A DNA stretch of 64,000 bases from Wyeomyia smithii (GCF_029784165.1 NC_073695.1:88791902-88855901); one strand, 5' to 3'; positions 36,809-48,600 are shown, counted from the stretch's first letter. The notes: generated by a model not told the origin, from the letters alone. Translations and numbers: made by a program.

Positions 36809-38900
36809 TCATTGGGACAACGCGACCTCCGAGGAATCATCCAAATGTTTAAAGTAGTCACGCTCGAAGTCGCTCATCAGTCTCGTTTGATCTAGATGAA
36901 AGTTTTGCTTCTTCATCTGATCGACAGCCAGCAGCAGTTTCTTGTAGTCGGCCAACACTTCGCCTCGCTGCTTCCTTAATTGTTTGATTTGTTTTTCGTA
37001 GGTCAATCGCTCCTGGCGTGCCCCATCTCGGGTCTCCTGTAATTAAAAACCAAATTTAGCCATTATTAGGTCATGGCAATGTTTTAAATTATAAAGGAGA
37101 TGTGTTCATTCGTGTGTGTTTAAAGACACGCAGCGTTGAATTGGGCGTGTTTTGAACGACAGAAAAGTTCACTAACGCACACACCTTTCCCTTATCTACC
37201 TAAACGGTAAATGGATGCTTTTCTCACGTTGACGATAGTAAAAATTCTTAACACTTTTATAATCAACTCAACATTACCATCAATACCGCACAATAATCGT
37301 TAGGTCGAAAATTAAATCTCATCATGTCCTTAAAAATTTGTTAGTTAATAAATATGGTTAGTTAGTAAAAATGATATCTGTCTCATTTCACAGACTATAA
37401 TCGAATTCAAACAACTAAAAGTTACCTTTTCGGCATCGTTAGCGATGGTTAGCTTTATCTTGAGACTGTCAATGTCTTCCTGCGCTTTTAATTGCTTCTT
37501 TTCCAAGTTTTGGTTGTTTTGACTGATGCAGCGAATCTCACTTCTAGCAGTTGCTAGCTCTTTTGTGACATTGACAATTTGAGCTTCCTTCTCCTGTAGG
37601 CAAAATTATGATAAATAATGTTGAATTTGTCAGAAAAAATTTACTTTGATAATCATCTTGTATCGATTCGAATTCGTCCTCAAAAAAGTTTCAAATAAAA
37701 TTGATTACTCTACTTTTTCTTCTCTTGAAAATTATTTTAACAAAAGCTTTGAGCAAATCGAATACCTTAACCAGCTTTTTTTTTTTTTATTCTCGCTTAT
37801 TTTCCGTCGGTCTATTTCCGCCACTGTTGTGGCCAATTACCGACGCCCAGGGAGGCGACTCCACACCCAGGTCCCTAACTCACGACCCGTTTATTAACGG
37901 ACCGGCGCCAACGGCTTTACTTCCTCATGCGATGGAAGGCGTGATCCCAGAGATTTTTCGCCTCAGAAAATCTCCCGGTGTCGGCTAGGATTGAATCTAG
38001 ACCAGTAGGGTTGGTAATGAGTGGATCACGCCACCTCACAACCATCGACACCTATGTCGGCGGTGGGATTCGAACCCAGGCGTCGAGCGTGGTTGGCGGA
38101 GACGTTACCAACCACACTAGGCCCCCGCTTACCTTAACCAGCTTATCCAGCTCTAAGTTGCGCTCCTCATATTTCTTCACCGTACGTTCAAGGGCTGCAT
38201 TTTTGGTCATCAGTTGCTCTTTAAAACTCTCCAACTGTTTCATACGATCCAAAGCTAGACTTAAATCTTTCACATTTGAATCGTTCTGCTTCTGAACAGT
38301 TTCCAGCTCCGTTTGGATAATAGCAACCTTAGACTTCAAAAACCTGCCCAAATCATGACTCATTAACAGGTTAAACCAAAAATTGGATTGAAAAAAAGCT
38401 TACTTGATCAATCCCTCCGAGCTGATATTCTTCTTTTCTAACACTTTCGGCACAACATCGGCCATATTCTTGTTCACGCTTTTGGCGCTGCCGGCAGTGT
38501 TTTGCTTGGCAACGGCTTTATTGTTAATCTTTTTCTCGCCGATTTTCACAACCTGACCATCCTCCTTCATTGCAGTAGATGATAGATTGGATTCTTTCCC
38601 ACTTTCAAGCGACTTCGCTTCCTCCGTACAGTGGGAACTTTCGTTGCACTCAGTTTCCGTATCCGATGGTGACATTCGGTCACAATCATTTTCCTTGTTC
38701 CCTCCGTCGCCAGAAGTGTTCTCCGAACCATCCGTTAGCGGTATGTGGTGATTAGTCTTGCGGAGATTATTCCGCATACGCCGCTTTGCGCTCATCCAGC
38801 TGGCATTCTCGTTCAGTTCGAACAACCCTCGAGACTTGGCGTTAATTTCTTCGTTCAGCCGAAAAAGGACACGTTCACGCTCCAGCAAAACGGCATCCAT
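36809..38900 (-). CDS. Tex9: TEX9-type coiled-coil protein, 4 exons, 367 aa
   Basis: Exons on the minus strand: 38900-38404, 38343-38133, 37593-37426 and 37036-36809. All introns are GT-AG and all frames join cleanly. The ATG at 38900-38898 is preceded by an in-frame TGA (38915-38913), which fixes the start. Residues 1-45 are charged with an RLNEEINAK segment. Residues 50-125 are acidic and Ser/Thr-rich, probably disordered. From about 166 (KFLKSKVAIIQTELE) to 345 it is coiled coil. The last exon reads KQRGEVLADYKKLLLAVDQM followed by KKQNFHLDQTRLMSDFE. These N- and C-terminal blocks and their order match vertebrate testis-expressed protein 9, known as a centriolar/ciliary-type coiled-coil protein; molecular role poorly known. 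Function in mosquito sperm or cilia is inference. A SINE inserted at the 3' edge of exon 2 (see 37778-38129); the reading frame is intact if the rebuilt donor is used. Confidence 0.87.
37778..38129 (-). mobile_element. Feilai-like SINE in TEX9 intron 2, at the splice donor
   Basis: Same family as 17082-17429, minus orientation (same sense as the gene). The tRNA-like head with the B-box GGTTCGAATCC is at 38064-38074, and the A-rich 3' end (T run on plus) is at 37778-37789. The 15-bp target duplication TACCTTAACCAGCTT is present at 37763-37777 and 38130-38144. On the gene strand this duplicated piece is the last 12 exon bases plus GTA. The upstream copy is therefore followed by SINE sequence AGC, giving the donor AAG/GTAAGC. 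The downstream copy retains the ancestral-looking AAG/GTATTC. Confidence 0.95.
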
Positions 38901-41862
38901 ATCGTCAATCGGTCACCGGCAAGTTCAATGAAACGCGATGCGGCTAGGTTACCTTCAACTCGAGCTTCAATGGTTCAACGGTGAATGAAATTAGGGTAGC
39001 GAACTCACCACCATTCACCTCCGGTGCGAATGTTTGGTGTTCACATGGAAGCGGACGAGCGGGAAGGCGGCATAATAACATTTGGTACCGACCGATGCCC
39101 GTTCGCATGACTACCAAACAGTGACTGATAAGTGACAGCTACTTATTTGCAGAAAACATGCACCGGTATTCTAACTTTGGACGGAAAATTCTGTTTGAAA
39201 TGGTAACTAATGTAGCCGTTTCAGTTTAATAACATAAACAATGTAGTCACAATATACCGTTTTGATTGGAACTTCGAAAACTTCAGAATAAAAATCGAAT
39301 CATTATAGTTCTAATTTTTACCATTTCGTTTTATAGAGCAGTGGGATGTTTTTCATTGATTTTAATTTCATTTAAAAAACGTTTATCGAATACTGAACAT
39401 GCATTCAATTTGGACGTTAAATTTCCTGTTCTATTGAATAGTTTAATAGTATTATCACAGCCAAACAGACAATCTCATTGACCAGAAAAATAACGATTAT
39501 TTTGAAATTTTGCTTAGTGGGCAAAAATGCCGCTAGTGTCGCTATAAGCAAGCGTACACATCCATTATCAAAGACAAAACCCGTCAGTGATGCCGCTGGT
39601 GTTGATATGGTGTGGAGAATTTTTATTTTATTAAACTTTTCTTTGTAGAGAAACCAGTTCAAAATCTTTATGTGCTCGACAAAAAAAAGTACTTTACGCG
39701 TCCAACGAAGTACCCGGGTACTGACAAATTAAAATTCTTATAGCTTTTGCAGTTTTCATCCTATTTCGATAGTGTTAGCTCCACAAGATTCAGAACCTCA
39801 TCTATTTTCGAAGCGTTAGCTGTCCCATAAGAATTTTTTTATTCTCGAAAATCCGGTTCCGAAAAAAAATATACTGCGAAGGTGCATATCGTTGAAAGAA
39901 AGCAGATATATAAATTTTATAGTTTCACCTTGTGGCTAAAAACTACCTTATTAAAGGGAAAAAAAATCTGCAAATTTTAATCGGTTTGCAAATTTAAATG
40001 AGCAGATGTACATAGTGCTTTTGAATTTCAGAGGACCAACTTTTTACGCAGGTTCAGCCATTTTTACTCTAACTGAGTAAACGCTTTGTACATTTACTTC
40101 GCATTCGTATCGAGCTTGTATTCAAATGCCCATCCATAAAAATACCTACCTCCATTGACGAGTAATGGAAGATATACATTCTGAAAAAACTGGTCAAATT
40201 TTGCAGCGAAACTTATTTTGCATTGTTTTGATATAATCGAACATATAAAACTGTGATTCGTTCTTTCATTAAAATGAGACTTAAAAAAAAACTGACATTT
40301 TCACTCCCCGACGCTGGACTGGACATCCGAAACGGCTTAGCCCCCTCCCCCTCCCTAGCCCTCCCGGTAGCTACGGGCCTCTGATATCAGACCAAAAATG
40401 CAAAAGATAAATTATTGGGAGAAAACTAAAATTGTAAGTCCTAGTTTAACTATATAAGATTGTGTATAATTATATATAACCTAATATTATACATTATATA
40501 TAATCTAAAAAATGTTATGTAAAATAAATAACCTTTGTTTCATAATATATTATAGAATTGAGCCCATTCCCCAAAATCACTGCAGAGAAGTTTGTTTATT
40601 GCTAGCTACAACAGTGAATCAAAAACAAAAATTTGATATAAAAACCATTTCTTCACTATGACGATTTTCATTTATATTATTTATTTTAACTTGAAAAATG
40701 CATGAAAAGAGAGTAATTAAAAAACAACAGCGAAGGTAATGAAAATACAAAAAAGTGAAAGTTGAAAAAATGAGAAAATAGAAATACGTTGGAACAATGT
40801 GGTCAGAATCCTTTTCCAGATGTTTTTTTGAAATCCAAGATGGCTACTTGAAGTTTCTAGGATACGGTTTAAAACAGTCTGGAACAGAGAGACATCTCGT
40901 GTTTCCGACAAAATTTGTTTATAAGGTGAAGGACCTTTGAATGGTGGACAGTTCAGTGCGGAATTCCACCTGTACGTAGCGTTAGTGTGAATGCGTTTTT
41001 ATCATATTTTAACCTTAACTAATCTCGCGGTTTAGATCTATTAGAAAGCTACGGCCTTTAACAAACTTGATCAGAATTAAGGAGTACTCGGCCAACAAAG
41101 GTTCGAAAATTCAGTGGAGTTTTTTTAAATTTTACGGCTAGAGTGCGGTTTTTGGACAAAACATCCTTGGAACTGAAATCCACAAGAGGATTATGTTGAA
41201 GAAAAAATGAAGTTCATTATCGGTGATAAACGATCCAACGGAGCGAGCACTTGGGACAGCAGGAGACTGCAATGGTTTTGGTTCACAGTTCGATGAAGAA
41301 AAGCAAAATGCAGTACTCACGGTTGTGAAAACCGCCGTAAAAAGTAAAACAATTCATCGAAAAAGTCAGTTATCGATTACCTAAATTCATTAAACGTAAG
41401 GATCAAGGTGGAAAATAAAATTACCTGAAAAATAAAATACCAAATCCTCCGAAAAATATAGATAAGCAGGTGAGACTATATTTTTATTAGTTTCTAGTAT
41501 TCTAGTAAAAGCTGCATCTAGTAGGAAATTTTTTTAACTTTCAAATAAAAGCAATAGAATTGCTTTAAGTCTTCTACATTTGAAGTATGAGCCACTTTAA
41601 GGAAGGGTATCCAAGAAAATTAGAAGTTAAATAACTCTGAGTAGATTTACGTCAGGGCACATGCGTGGAAAAGTTTCTTTTTCATCAAATGTGGCCCTCT
41701 TTGAGCCCTAAAATATCCCCAACAAGAACCCAATCACCCTGTATAAAAAATGAAATTATGTTTTGAAACCCATTATTCTGAACAACGCCGTCATTATGAA
41801 TTTCATTAGTCAAGTCTTTGAAATGCTCTTAGATAATAGAGTTTCGTAATTTTCATATTGAC
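38901..41862. other. Upstream of TEX9 and intergenic
   Basis: 38901-39150 is GC-richer and presumably holds the TEX9 promoter. On the minus strand an initiator-like ATCAGTCAC lies at about 39133-39125, though this is weak. 39200-41860 is AT-rich with no gene recognised. 40340-40385 has a pyrimidine-rich CCCCCTCCCCCTCCC segment typical of a repeat end, but I could not define an element. Confidence 0.4.
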
Positions 41863-42130
41863 GTTGGACTACGTCTTTGTTTTCTATACTGGGATGCATT
41901 CTGTAAAATAGGAAACGAAACTGGCAAATTCTACGTCAGATTTCAAACGATAATAACAGCATAACCACATGATGGATAACAATAACCAATATATTGTTGG
42001 AAAGATAAAACATGTAACAATTTTATAATACGTTAGTCATCATTTTCATCAGCAGTAGAATAATAACTGCTCAACGGTGAAAATTGATAAAAATCACAAG
42101 AAGGTTGTATGCAAAGCCACGACCGCAAGG
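41863..42130 (+). repeat. Diverged end fragment of the GACGTAGGACTAC transposon family
   Basis: Starts TGACGTTGGACTACGTC and is followed by the same segment order as 677-930 (GGATGCATTCTG, CATAACCACATGATGG, ACAATAACCAATAT). It then runs into AAAGCCACGACCGCA, the conserved piece just outside the right palindrome of that family. It is an internally deleted copy lying directly beside module E1. Confidence 0.65.
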
Positions 42131-42361
42131 TTGAAGTAGAATACTTTTACAAGAAAGATAACCTGGCTGCTTGTGTGTCAGTCATTTTTTCTAGTAAATA
42201 AACGTTGACCGTTCATTGGCAGTATTGTAATTTCTTTTTGTCTAATATTTTGAATGAAGTTCATTGGATATTTTTAAATTTTGTGCAAATGAGAAGTTGA
42301 AGTGCTGCCGAATTGTACTATGCACATTTAATACGACATCATTAAACGGGAACGGAACAAA

Positions 42362-42522
42362 GGCTACGGTTATGCAGAACGCGAATGCCGGCGCGATGAG
42401 ATTCGCCTTACCGTGGTGAAATGTACAGCTCTTTTTAAGGCGAAGTAGAGCTATACATTTCAACAGATTTCGTCTTGCCGAATCGCATCGCGCCGTTATT
42501 TGCGTTCTGCATGACCGTAGCC
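42362..42522. repeat. Long inverted-repeat hairpin hp1
   Basis: 161 bp whose halves are inverted copies. It starts GGCTACGGTTATGCAGAACG and ends CGTTCTGCATGACCGTAGCC, with arms of about 65-70 bp with some mismatches. It is flanked by AAA on both sides, a possible 3-bp target duplication. The centre contains TACAGCTC and AGAGCTATACAT, similar to hp2 and hp3. Confidence 0.85.
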
Positions 42523-42705
42523 AAACACTAAGCGAGGCAAACACGCAATAATAATCAGAGTATGCATGAAGATGAAGATAATTAACTTTGGATTATAGCG
42601 CAAAACGAGAAAATATTAACTCTTCAAATAATCATTTGTGTTCTTCAAATTTCAGTTGTTCAATTTAATATCCGATAAAATGTTTGTTTATTATCTGATG
42701 AAGCT

Positions 42706-42714
42706 CTTATATAG
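42706..42714 (-). promoter_or_regulatory. TATA box of module E1
   Basis: CTATATAAG on the minus strand in the context GGCCTATATAAGAGC, the same context as at 50926 and 62768. An inverted CCAAT box lies about 90 bp upstream. Confidence 0.55.
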
Positions 42715-43551
42715 GCCAAATGATGCATTCCCAATTTACTAGGTCCATAACTCTGCCGACCGTGCTTGGGAAAGCGCGGTATAACGACCAATCAGAGGTC
42801 GAATTTTGTGTTTTGACAAGGCTTAAGAGTTTTCAATAGTACAATAGTTCGAATGATAAAATTGCAATTTCATGCATTTGGTAGGAATCTTAGAAGATTT
42901 TCTAATCGATTGCTGCAAAAACGAAGGAAATCCAGCGAATACAAACCGATTTATTAGCATTTGAAATTTTTCTCACTTTTTTCAGTTTTAGGTTTTCATT
43001 TTACATCCCTATGCAGCCGAACTTCCTGAGAGAAGTATTCTAATTCAAAATTAAATCTTCATTAATTCATTTGTTGTCCTTATAAGGACAATTGTTCAAT
43101 TTATCATTGATAGTGAGGACTAAGGCGCACGGTCAACACAATGAGAAAGGTGTTTTCACATTGAAAACTAGACACGGCTTTACTGGAGTAAGTGTTGGCA
43201 AATGCATCTACCGCTAATACCACCGCTATCATACGAAAGCGCGTCGTTCCATGTGGGGAATATCAACAACGAAAAATGACGCGCGTCTAAGCATTACCCG
43301 AACAGTTTCGCCGTGCTATTCCCATTTACTTCCACATCGGCCTCAGGGAAGTACCGGCTGCATCTGCATCTACCGCTGAGACTGTCACTATACTGCTATT
43401 GGTACCAAAAGCTATTAACTCTTCAAATAAGTGTGTTATTTGTTCTCAAAAGAACAATTGTTCAATTCAAAATCGGATTTACGCAATCGCATCTCTGTAA
43501 TATTACCGACAATAATATTCTTCTGAACAAACTGATACAGCTTTCCCATTA

Positions 43552-43685
43552 GGCCTCTGCCATAATAGACGCGAACCGATTCGCTCAGCTGTAGGTTAAT
43601 GTACAGCCATCAGTAGAGCTGTACATCAACCTACGGCCGAGCGAATCGGTTCGCGCCGCTTTTCACGTCTACTATGGCAGAGGCC
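43552..43685. repeat. Long inverted-repeat hairpin hp2
   Basis: 134 bp, starting GGCCTCTGCCATAATAGACG and ending CGTCTACTATGGCAGAGGCC, flanked by TTA on both sides (43549-43551 and 43686-43688). The left arm lacks about 10 bp found in the right arm (AAAAGCGGCG region). The 3-bp TTA duplication fits a PIF/Harbinger-type MITE, so insertion into E2 is a simple explanation. Confidence 0.85.
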
Positions 43686-44145
43686 TTAGAGAAAGTTGCT
43701 GGCTGATGTATTCACTTCATGCAAGCGTGCTGCTGATGCTTCCCGCTACCACACTGAAACAGCATTTTAGTGAAGGGAGTGTCGTTGCATCAGCTGACCC
43801 TGCTACTATCGATGCTGATATACCCGCTGCAACAGCTACGCTATGCATATCCATGCCACAGTTGTGGCCGCTATACGCTGGCCCAACTGCTGAGCAACTG
43901 CAACGCTATCCGTAGCCATGCCACAGTTGTGGCCGCCATTGGTATCCGCTGTACCTGCATCTGCTGGCCCTGCTGCTATCGATGGTGAGATCCGCTGAAA
44001 CTGCTACGCTTATTCGCAGCCATGCCACAGTTGTGGCCGCTATCCGCTATCGATGGTACCCACTGCTCGCTCCCGCTGCTGCTAAGGGAGGACTGCTGTC
44101 GTCGCTGTTCAGAACTACTATGAGCGGCTTCGACTAAAACAGGCT

Positions 44146-46511
44146 CTTATATAGGGATGAAAATAGGAATGAATTATTTTACGTACGTGGTGGAATGATA
44201 TAACTTGAAAAATATGTGTGACTTCATTCTGGTTCAGAGCGATCATTTGATAAGCTCCACCTCTTTTTTCAGTTTCTAAAGTTTTTCCTCAGTTTCGTAG
44301 CACGGATGCACAAAAATGATTTCTTGTCGAACCGGACCGATATCACTCTCATTGAAGCAACAAAATAACATGTTTTGTGTCGTGTTGTGCAGCTTGGTTG
44401 AAGAAAATGTTCCCGTCCCCTTGTCGCATGTAAGCAGATTATTGCGTTCAGTAGACAGTAGATAGTGTATCCAGCGAATAAACACCGATGGTGCTCTCAC
44501 ACACGCAACGGTTTTAACCCGTATCTTATTGCGGTTTGTAACATCAAGCGATTTCGTTTGCTCGCTGTTGCGTGTGGCATCATGTTGCAACTTGGCAGCT
44601 GGGAGACGACGAAATTCTGTTTACGCTGATTGATTGAATCGACTTCATATTAGCTCTGCATAGTCGAACTAACTGCTTTTGTGAATGCGTACTAACAGGG
44701 CAGTTTATTATTCAATGTCGGTTATGCTGATCGCAGCCTTTGCGCTGCCCCTACAGTGGGGGGTTTACTAAATGAAGTGAAAATTAGACAACTACAACAG
44801 AATTTGATTGCATCCCTCACAGAATGTCTGCTTGTGTTGATGCCAGAAAATTATTAACCTTCAATTATTTTTTATTTGCCTTAAAAAAAGCATGTTGAGG
44901 TTCAAAATCGATTGCTAATTACAACCTTTGAGCTGCCCTAACATTGGGGGAACTAAGATACACGGACAACATGCACTGTGGAAGCTATTTCACATTCAGT
45001 AAATTAGACGAGTGCGACAAATTTAAATTGTTAGGATGCAACACAGAATGCTTGCTTGCGTTGACAAAAATTATTAACTTTCAATGACTTGTTTATTTGC
45101 CTTCAAAAAGGCATTTTGATGTTCAAAATTGGATTTCCTGATGGCAATCTTCATGCTGCTCCAACACGGGAGAAATAATGGCTGTCTGGCGACACACGCT
45201 GAGAAAACCCGCGCTGCTCCTGAGACGTGGTGACCAACCACAGGGCTAGCGCTGCTGCTAAGGAAGGACGACTGCTGTTGTCGCTGTCTAGAACTATTAT
45301 GAGTGGCTCCGGCTGGAACAGGCTCTTATATAGGGATGAAAATAGGAATGAATTATTTTTCGTAGGTGGTGGAACGACATAACTTGAAAAATATGTGTGA
45401 CTTCATTCTGGTTCAGAGCGATCATTTGATAAGCTCCACCTCTTTTTTCAGTTTCTAAAGTTTTTCCTCAGTTTCGTAGCACGGATGCACAAAAATGATT
45501 TCTTGTCGAACCGGACCAATAGCACTCTCATTGAAGCAACAAAATAACATGTTTTGTGTCGTGTTGTGCAGCTTGGTTGAAGAAAATGTTCCCGTCCCCT
45601 TGTCGCATGTAAGCAGATTATTGCGTTCAGTAGACAGTAGATAGTATATCCAGCGAATAAACACCGATGGTGCTCTCACACACGCAACGGTTTTAACCCG
45701 TATTTTATTGCGGTTTGTAACATCAAGCGATTTCGTTTGCTCGCTGTTGCGTGTTGCATCATGTGACAACTTGGCAGCTGGGAGACGACGAAATTCTGTT
45801 TACGCTGATTGATTGAATCGTCTTCATATTAGCTCTGCATAGTCGAACTAACTGCTTTTGTGAATGCGTTCTAACAGGGCAGTTTATTATTCAATGTCGG
45901 TTATGCTGATCGCAGCGTTTGCGCTGCCCCTACAGTGGGGAGTTTACAAAATAAAGTAAAAATTAGACAACTACAACAGAATTTGATTGCATCCCGCACA
46001 GAATGTCTGCTTGTGTTGATGCCAGAAAACTATTAACCTTCAATTTTTTTTTATTTGCCTTCAAAAAAGCATTTTGCTGTTCAAAATCGGTTGCTAATTA
46101 CAACCTTTGAGCTGCCCTAACATTGGAGGAATTAAGATACACGGACAACATGCATTGTGGAAGCTATTTCACATTCAGTAAATTAGACGGGTGCGACAAA
46201 TTTAAATTGCTAGGATGCAACACAGAATGCTTGCTTGCGTTGACAAAAATTATTAACTTTCAATGACTTATTTATTTGCCTTGAAAAAGGCATTATGATT
46301 TCCAAAATTGGATTTCCTGATGGCAATCTTCATGTTGCCCTGACAGTGGGAGAATAATGGCAGTCTGGCGACACACGTTGAGAAAAACCGCGCTGCTCCT
46401 GAGACGTGGTGACCAACCACAGGGCTAGTGCTGCTGCTAAGGAAGGACGACTGCTGTTGTCGCTGTCTAGAACTATTATGAGCGGCTCCGGCTGAAACAG
46501 GCTCTTATGTA
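44146..46511 (-). repeat. Tandem 1.18-kb promoter-to-promoter repeat, two units
   Basis: Units 45333-46511 and 44146-45332 are near-identical over their length, each beginning at a TATA box. Differences visible by eye are scattered single bases. Each contains two or three related ~230-bp subsegments, each with a GGGCAGC motif, a TGCCTT-loop-AAGGCA stem-loop and an A-rich AAATAAA. Such a structure suggests unequal crossing-over. Confidence 0.85.
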
Positions 46512-46859
46512 GGCCAAATAGCATGTTTTCAATTGCAAGGTATATGATCCTGTCGACTGTGCTTGGGAAGCAAGCATATAACGACCAATCAGAGGTCGAA
46601 TTTTTCGTTCTGACAAGGCTTGACTATTTTCAATAGTACAATAGTGTGAATAATAAAATTACAATTATCTTATTTCGGGAAGAATCTTAGAAGATTTTCC
46701 AATCTATTGCTGCAAGAACGAAGGAAATGCATCGAATACTAACCGATTTATTAGCATTTGAAATTGGACATATTTTTCACTTTTTTCGGTTTTAGATTTT
46801 CATTTCACATCCCTATGTAGCCGAGAGAAGTATTCTACTTTAAAAGTTACAAGAAAATT

Positions 46860-47090
46860 TACGCGAACAATAAACCAATCACACGCGTGCATTCCTAGCA
46901 CAGACGATGTGAAAGGACACCAACCATTCCCTGTGATATTCTCTGTTTCAATATAAAAACAAAATGTACAGAGTTTCTCCGTCCCAACAGGTCAATTTAA
47001 GTTTGCTTCCATGAACTTAGACTTATTTGAAGTCTCGAAGGTGAAGATCTTTCGAAAAGTTTTCCAACACCCCTTTTACTTGAACAATTT
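46860..47090 (+). repeat. Fragment related to 940-1120 of the GACGTAGGACTAC transposon
   Basis: Segments GCATTCCTAGCACAGAC, CTCCGTCCCAACAGGTC and CTTCCATGAACTTAGACTT follow in the same order as GCACGCCTGGCACAGAC, CCCGTCCCAATAGGTCG and CTCCATGAGCCTAGACT at 945-1078. It is a diverged piece directly beside E2, another link between the two families. Confidence 0.65.
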
Positions 47091-47999
47091 CTAAACCTGT
47101 TTGTTTGCGCAAAAAAAAACACTACACATTGTCGTTAAGTGTAGGTAATCGAAGTTATTTCGAGTGTTGTTCAATATATGTCCAAAAAGAAAATTTATGG
47201 GGAGGCCGCGTCTAAAAAAAATACTTAAACCACAGAACAAACGAATTGTTGCTGTCTGCAGATTCTGTAACCTTTGTAACTAAAAAGCCTTCTAATTACA
47301 GCGTTTGGTCCCACGTCACCATTTCATACAACCCTAGGGCTGTATACCTTGTAGTATTTTGAAACAGTGCTTACAAATCTGATCGTAATCATCGTATTCG
47401 AATATTAAAAATATGTCGAAATTGAATTGTTTTCAGATAATAACAAATAAATTATTTTCACAAAACATATAAATTGCAAATTCTACAGATACCGTGCCAT
47501 ACAGTTTTATACATACAAGTCTTTTTATTTATTCTCATTTTACTTTAAAGATTAAAGTTTCGCTAGTTGATTTGTTGTGTTTGTCGCTTAATTTTAGCTC
47601 AGTTACAACTTAATTTTATTTGCTATATGTCAAAATCTAAAAAAATAGAATCAAATAATTAGTCACCTAAATAGTTACAGATACAGTAGGTGACTACACA
47701 GTAAAAATATGTACATTTTTTTGAATGCACATAAATAGAGCATTGGAAACCATGTAATATTCCGTGTGGCATTATATTCAAATGCAATGTAAAATATTGT
47801 TAATTTGCATGCATATTTATATTCAAAGCCTTAAGTTCATATTACTTCCCAAGCAACCAGAAGTTCGAATTTCACTTAACAAACGAACTTAGAAGTTCAC
47901 ATAAGGTTCGGATTTGGTTCCGCGGAACTTTCTTGCTGAACAACAAGACACATTACTCACAAACCGAACTTCATTCTAAATAAGTACCGTCAACACCTG

Positions 48000-48600
48000 A
48001 AGGCAACTTAAAAGTTCATGAGAAGCTGCTTGTTCCCCTTTATTGGAACCTTAAAGATCACATGAAGTTCACACTCTTCACACGTGAACTTCAAAACCCC
48101 CTGAAATTAAAGTTCGGTTAACATTTTATCCGTACTTCTAATCAGCACGAAAATTCAGTAGAAGCTGCTTACTACTCTTCATTGGAACCTTAAAGTTCAC
48201 ATAAAGTTCACACGTGAACTTCAATACCCTTAGAATCGAAGTTCGGTTAGCATTTTATCCGTACTTCTAATCAGCACGTAGGTTCAGGAGAAGCTGCTTG
48301 CTCCTCTTCATTGGAACCTTGAAGTTCACACAAAGTTCACACATGAACCTTAAAGCCACCGGAAATTGAAGTTCGGTTAGCATTTTATCAGTACTTCTAA
48401 TCAGCACGAAGGTTCAGGAGAAGCTGCATGCTCCTCTTCATTAGAACCTTGAAGTTCACACAAAGTTCACTCGTGAACCTTAAAGCAGCCGGAAATTGAA
48501 GTTCGGTTAGCATTTTATACGTACCTTTATTCAGCACGAAAGTTCAGGAGAAGTCTATGTCGTACTTCATTTCCACTTCGAAGTTCATGTTAAGTTCTGA
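48000..48600. repeat. 129-bp tandem repeat array
   Basis: Units start AAGTTCGGTTAGCATTTTAT at about 48110, 48239, 48369 and 48498. Each continues through CTAATCAGCACG and CTCCTCTTCATT. Three complete units and partial ones on both sides, with a few percent visible variation. Confidence 0.85.

Larger units (their letters stand above)
42131..43049 (-). mobile_element. Promoter/hairpin module E1
   Basis: Read on the minus strand. The palindromic end TTTGAATTAGAATACTTC starts at 43049. Next come GTGAAAAAAG-type A-rich sequence, an inverted CCAAT box in GACCTCTGATTGGTCG (about 42810-42795) and a TATA box CTATATAAG (42714-42706). About 190 bp further is the long hairpin hp1 (42522-42362). The other end, GTATTCTACTTCAA, closes at 42131. 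No protein-coding frame of note; the 100-aa frame over the hairpin is a product of its arms. It could be a non-autonomous transposon that carries a pol II promoter. Confidence 0.65.
43050..46844 (-). mobile_element. Promoter/hairpin module E2, with tandem 1.18-kb units
   Basis: Minus orientation. The palindromic start TTTAAAGTAGAATACTTCTC (46844-46825) is followed by the CCAAT-type segment and a TATA-like CTACATAAG at 46511-46503. A body with stem-loops then reaches a second TATA box (45333-45325) and, after one near-identical unit, a third (44154-44146). Spacing is 1178 and 1179 bp. Beyond the third TATA the body changes to short repeats containing CCACAACTGTGG (44040-43840), then hairpin hp2 (43685-43552) and two further stem-loops. 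Each tandem unit has a 104-aa frame (45769-45455 and 44590-44276). They differ at only a few residues and match no family I know. The left boundary is uncertain. Confidence 0.6.

Noticed and set aside
44276..44590. 104-aa frame as a host gene (also 45455-45769)
   Set aside because: Part of a recent tandem duplication within a repeat; kept only as a finding because selection cannot be judged from two copies.
42640..46300. Module bodies as histone genes, because of CCAAT, TATA and 3' stem-loops
   Set aside because: No histone reading frame is present in any of them and the stem-loop sequence is not the histone consensus.
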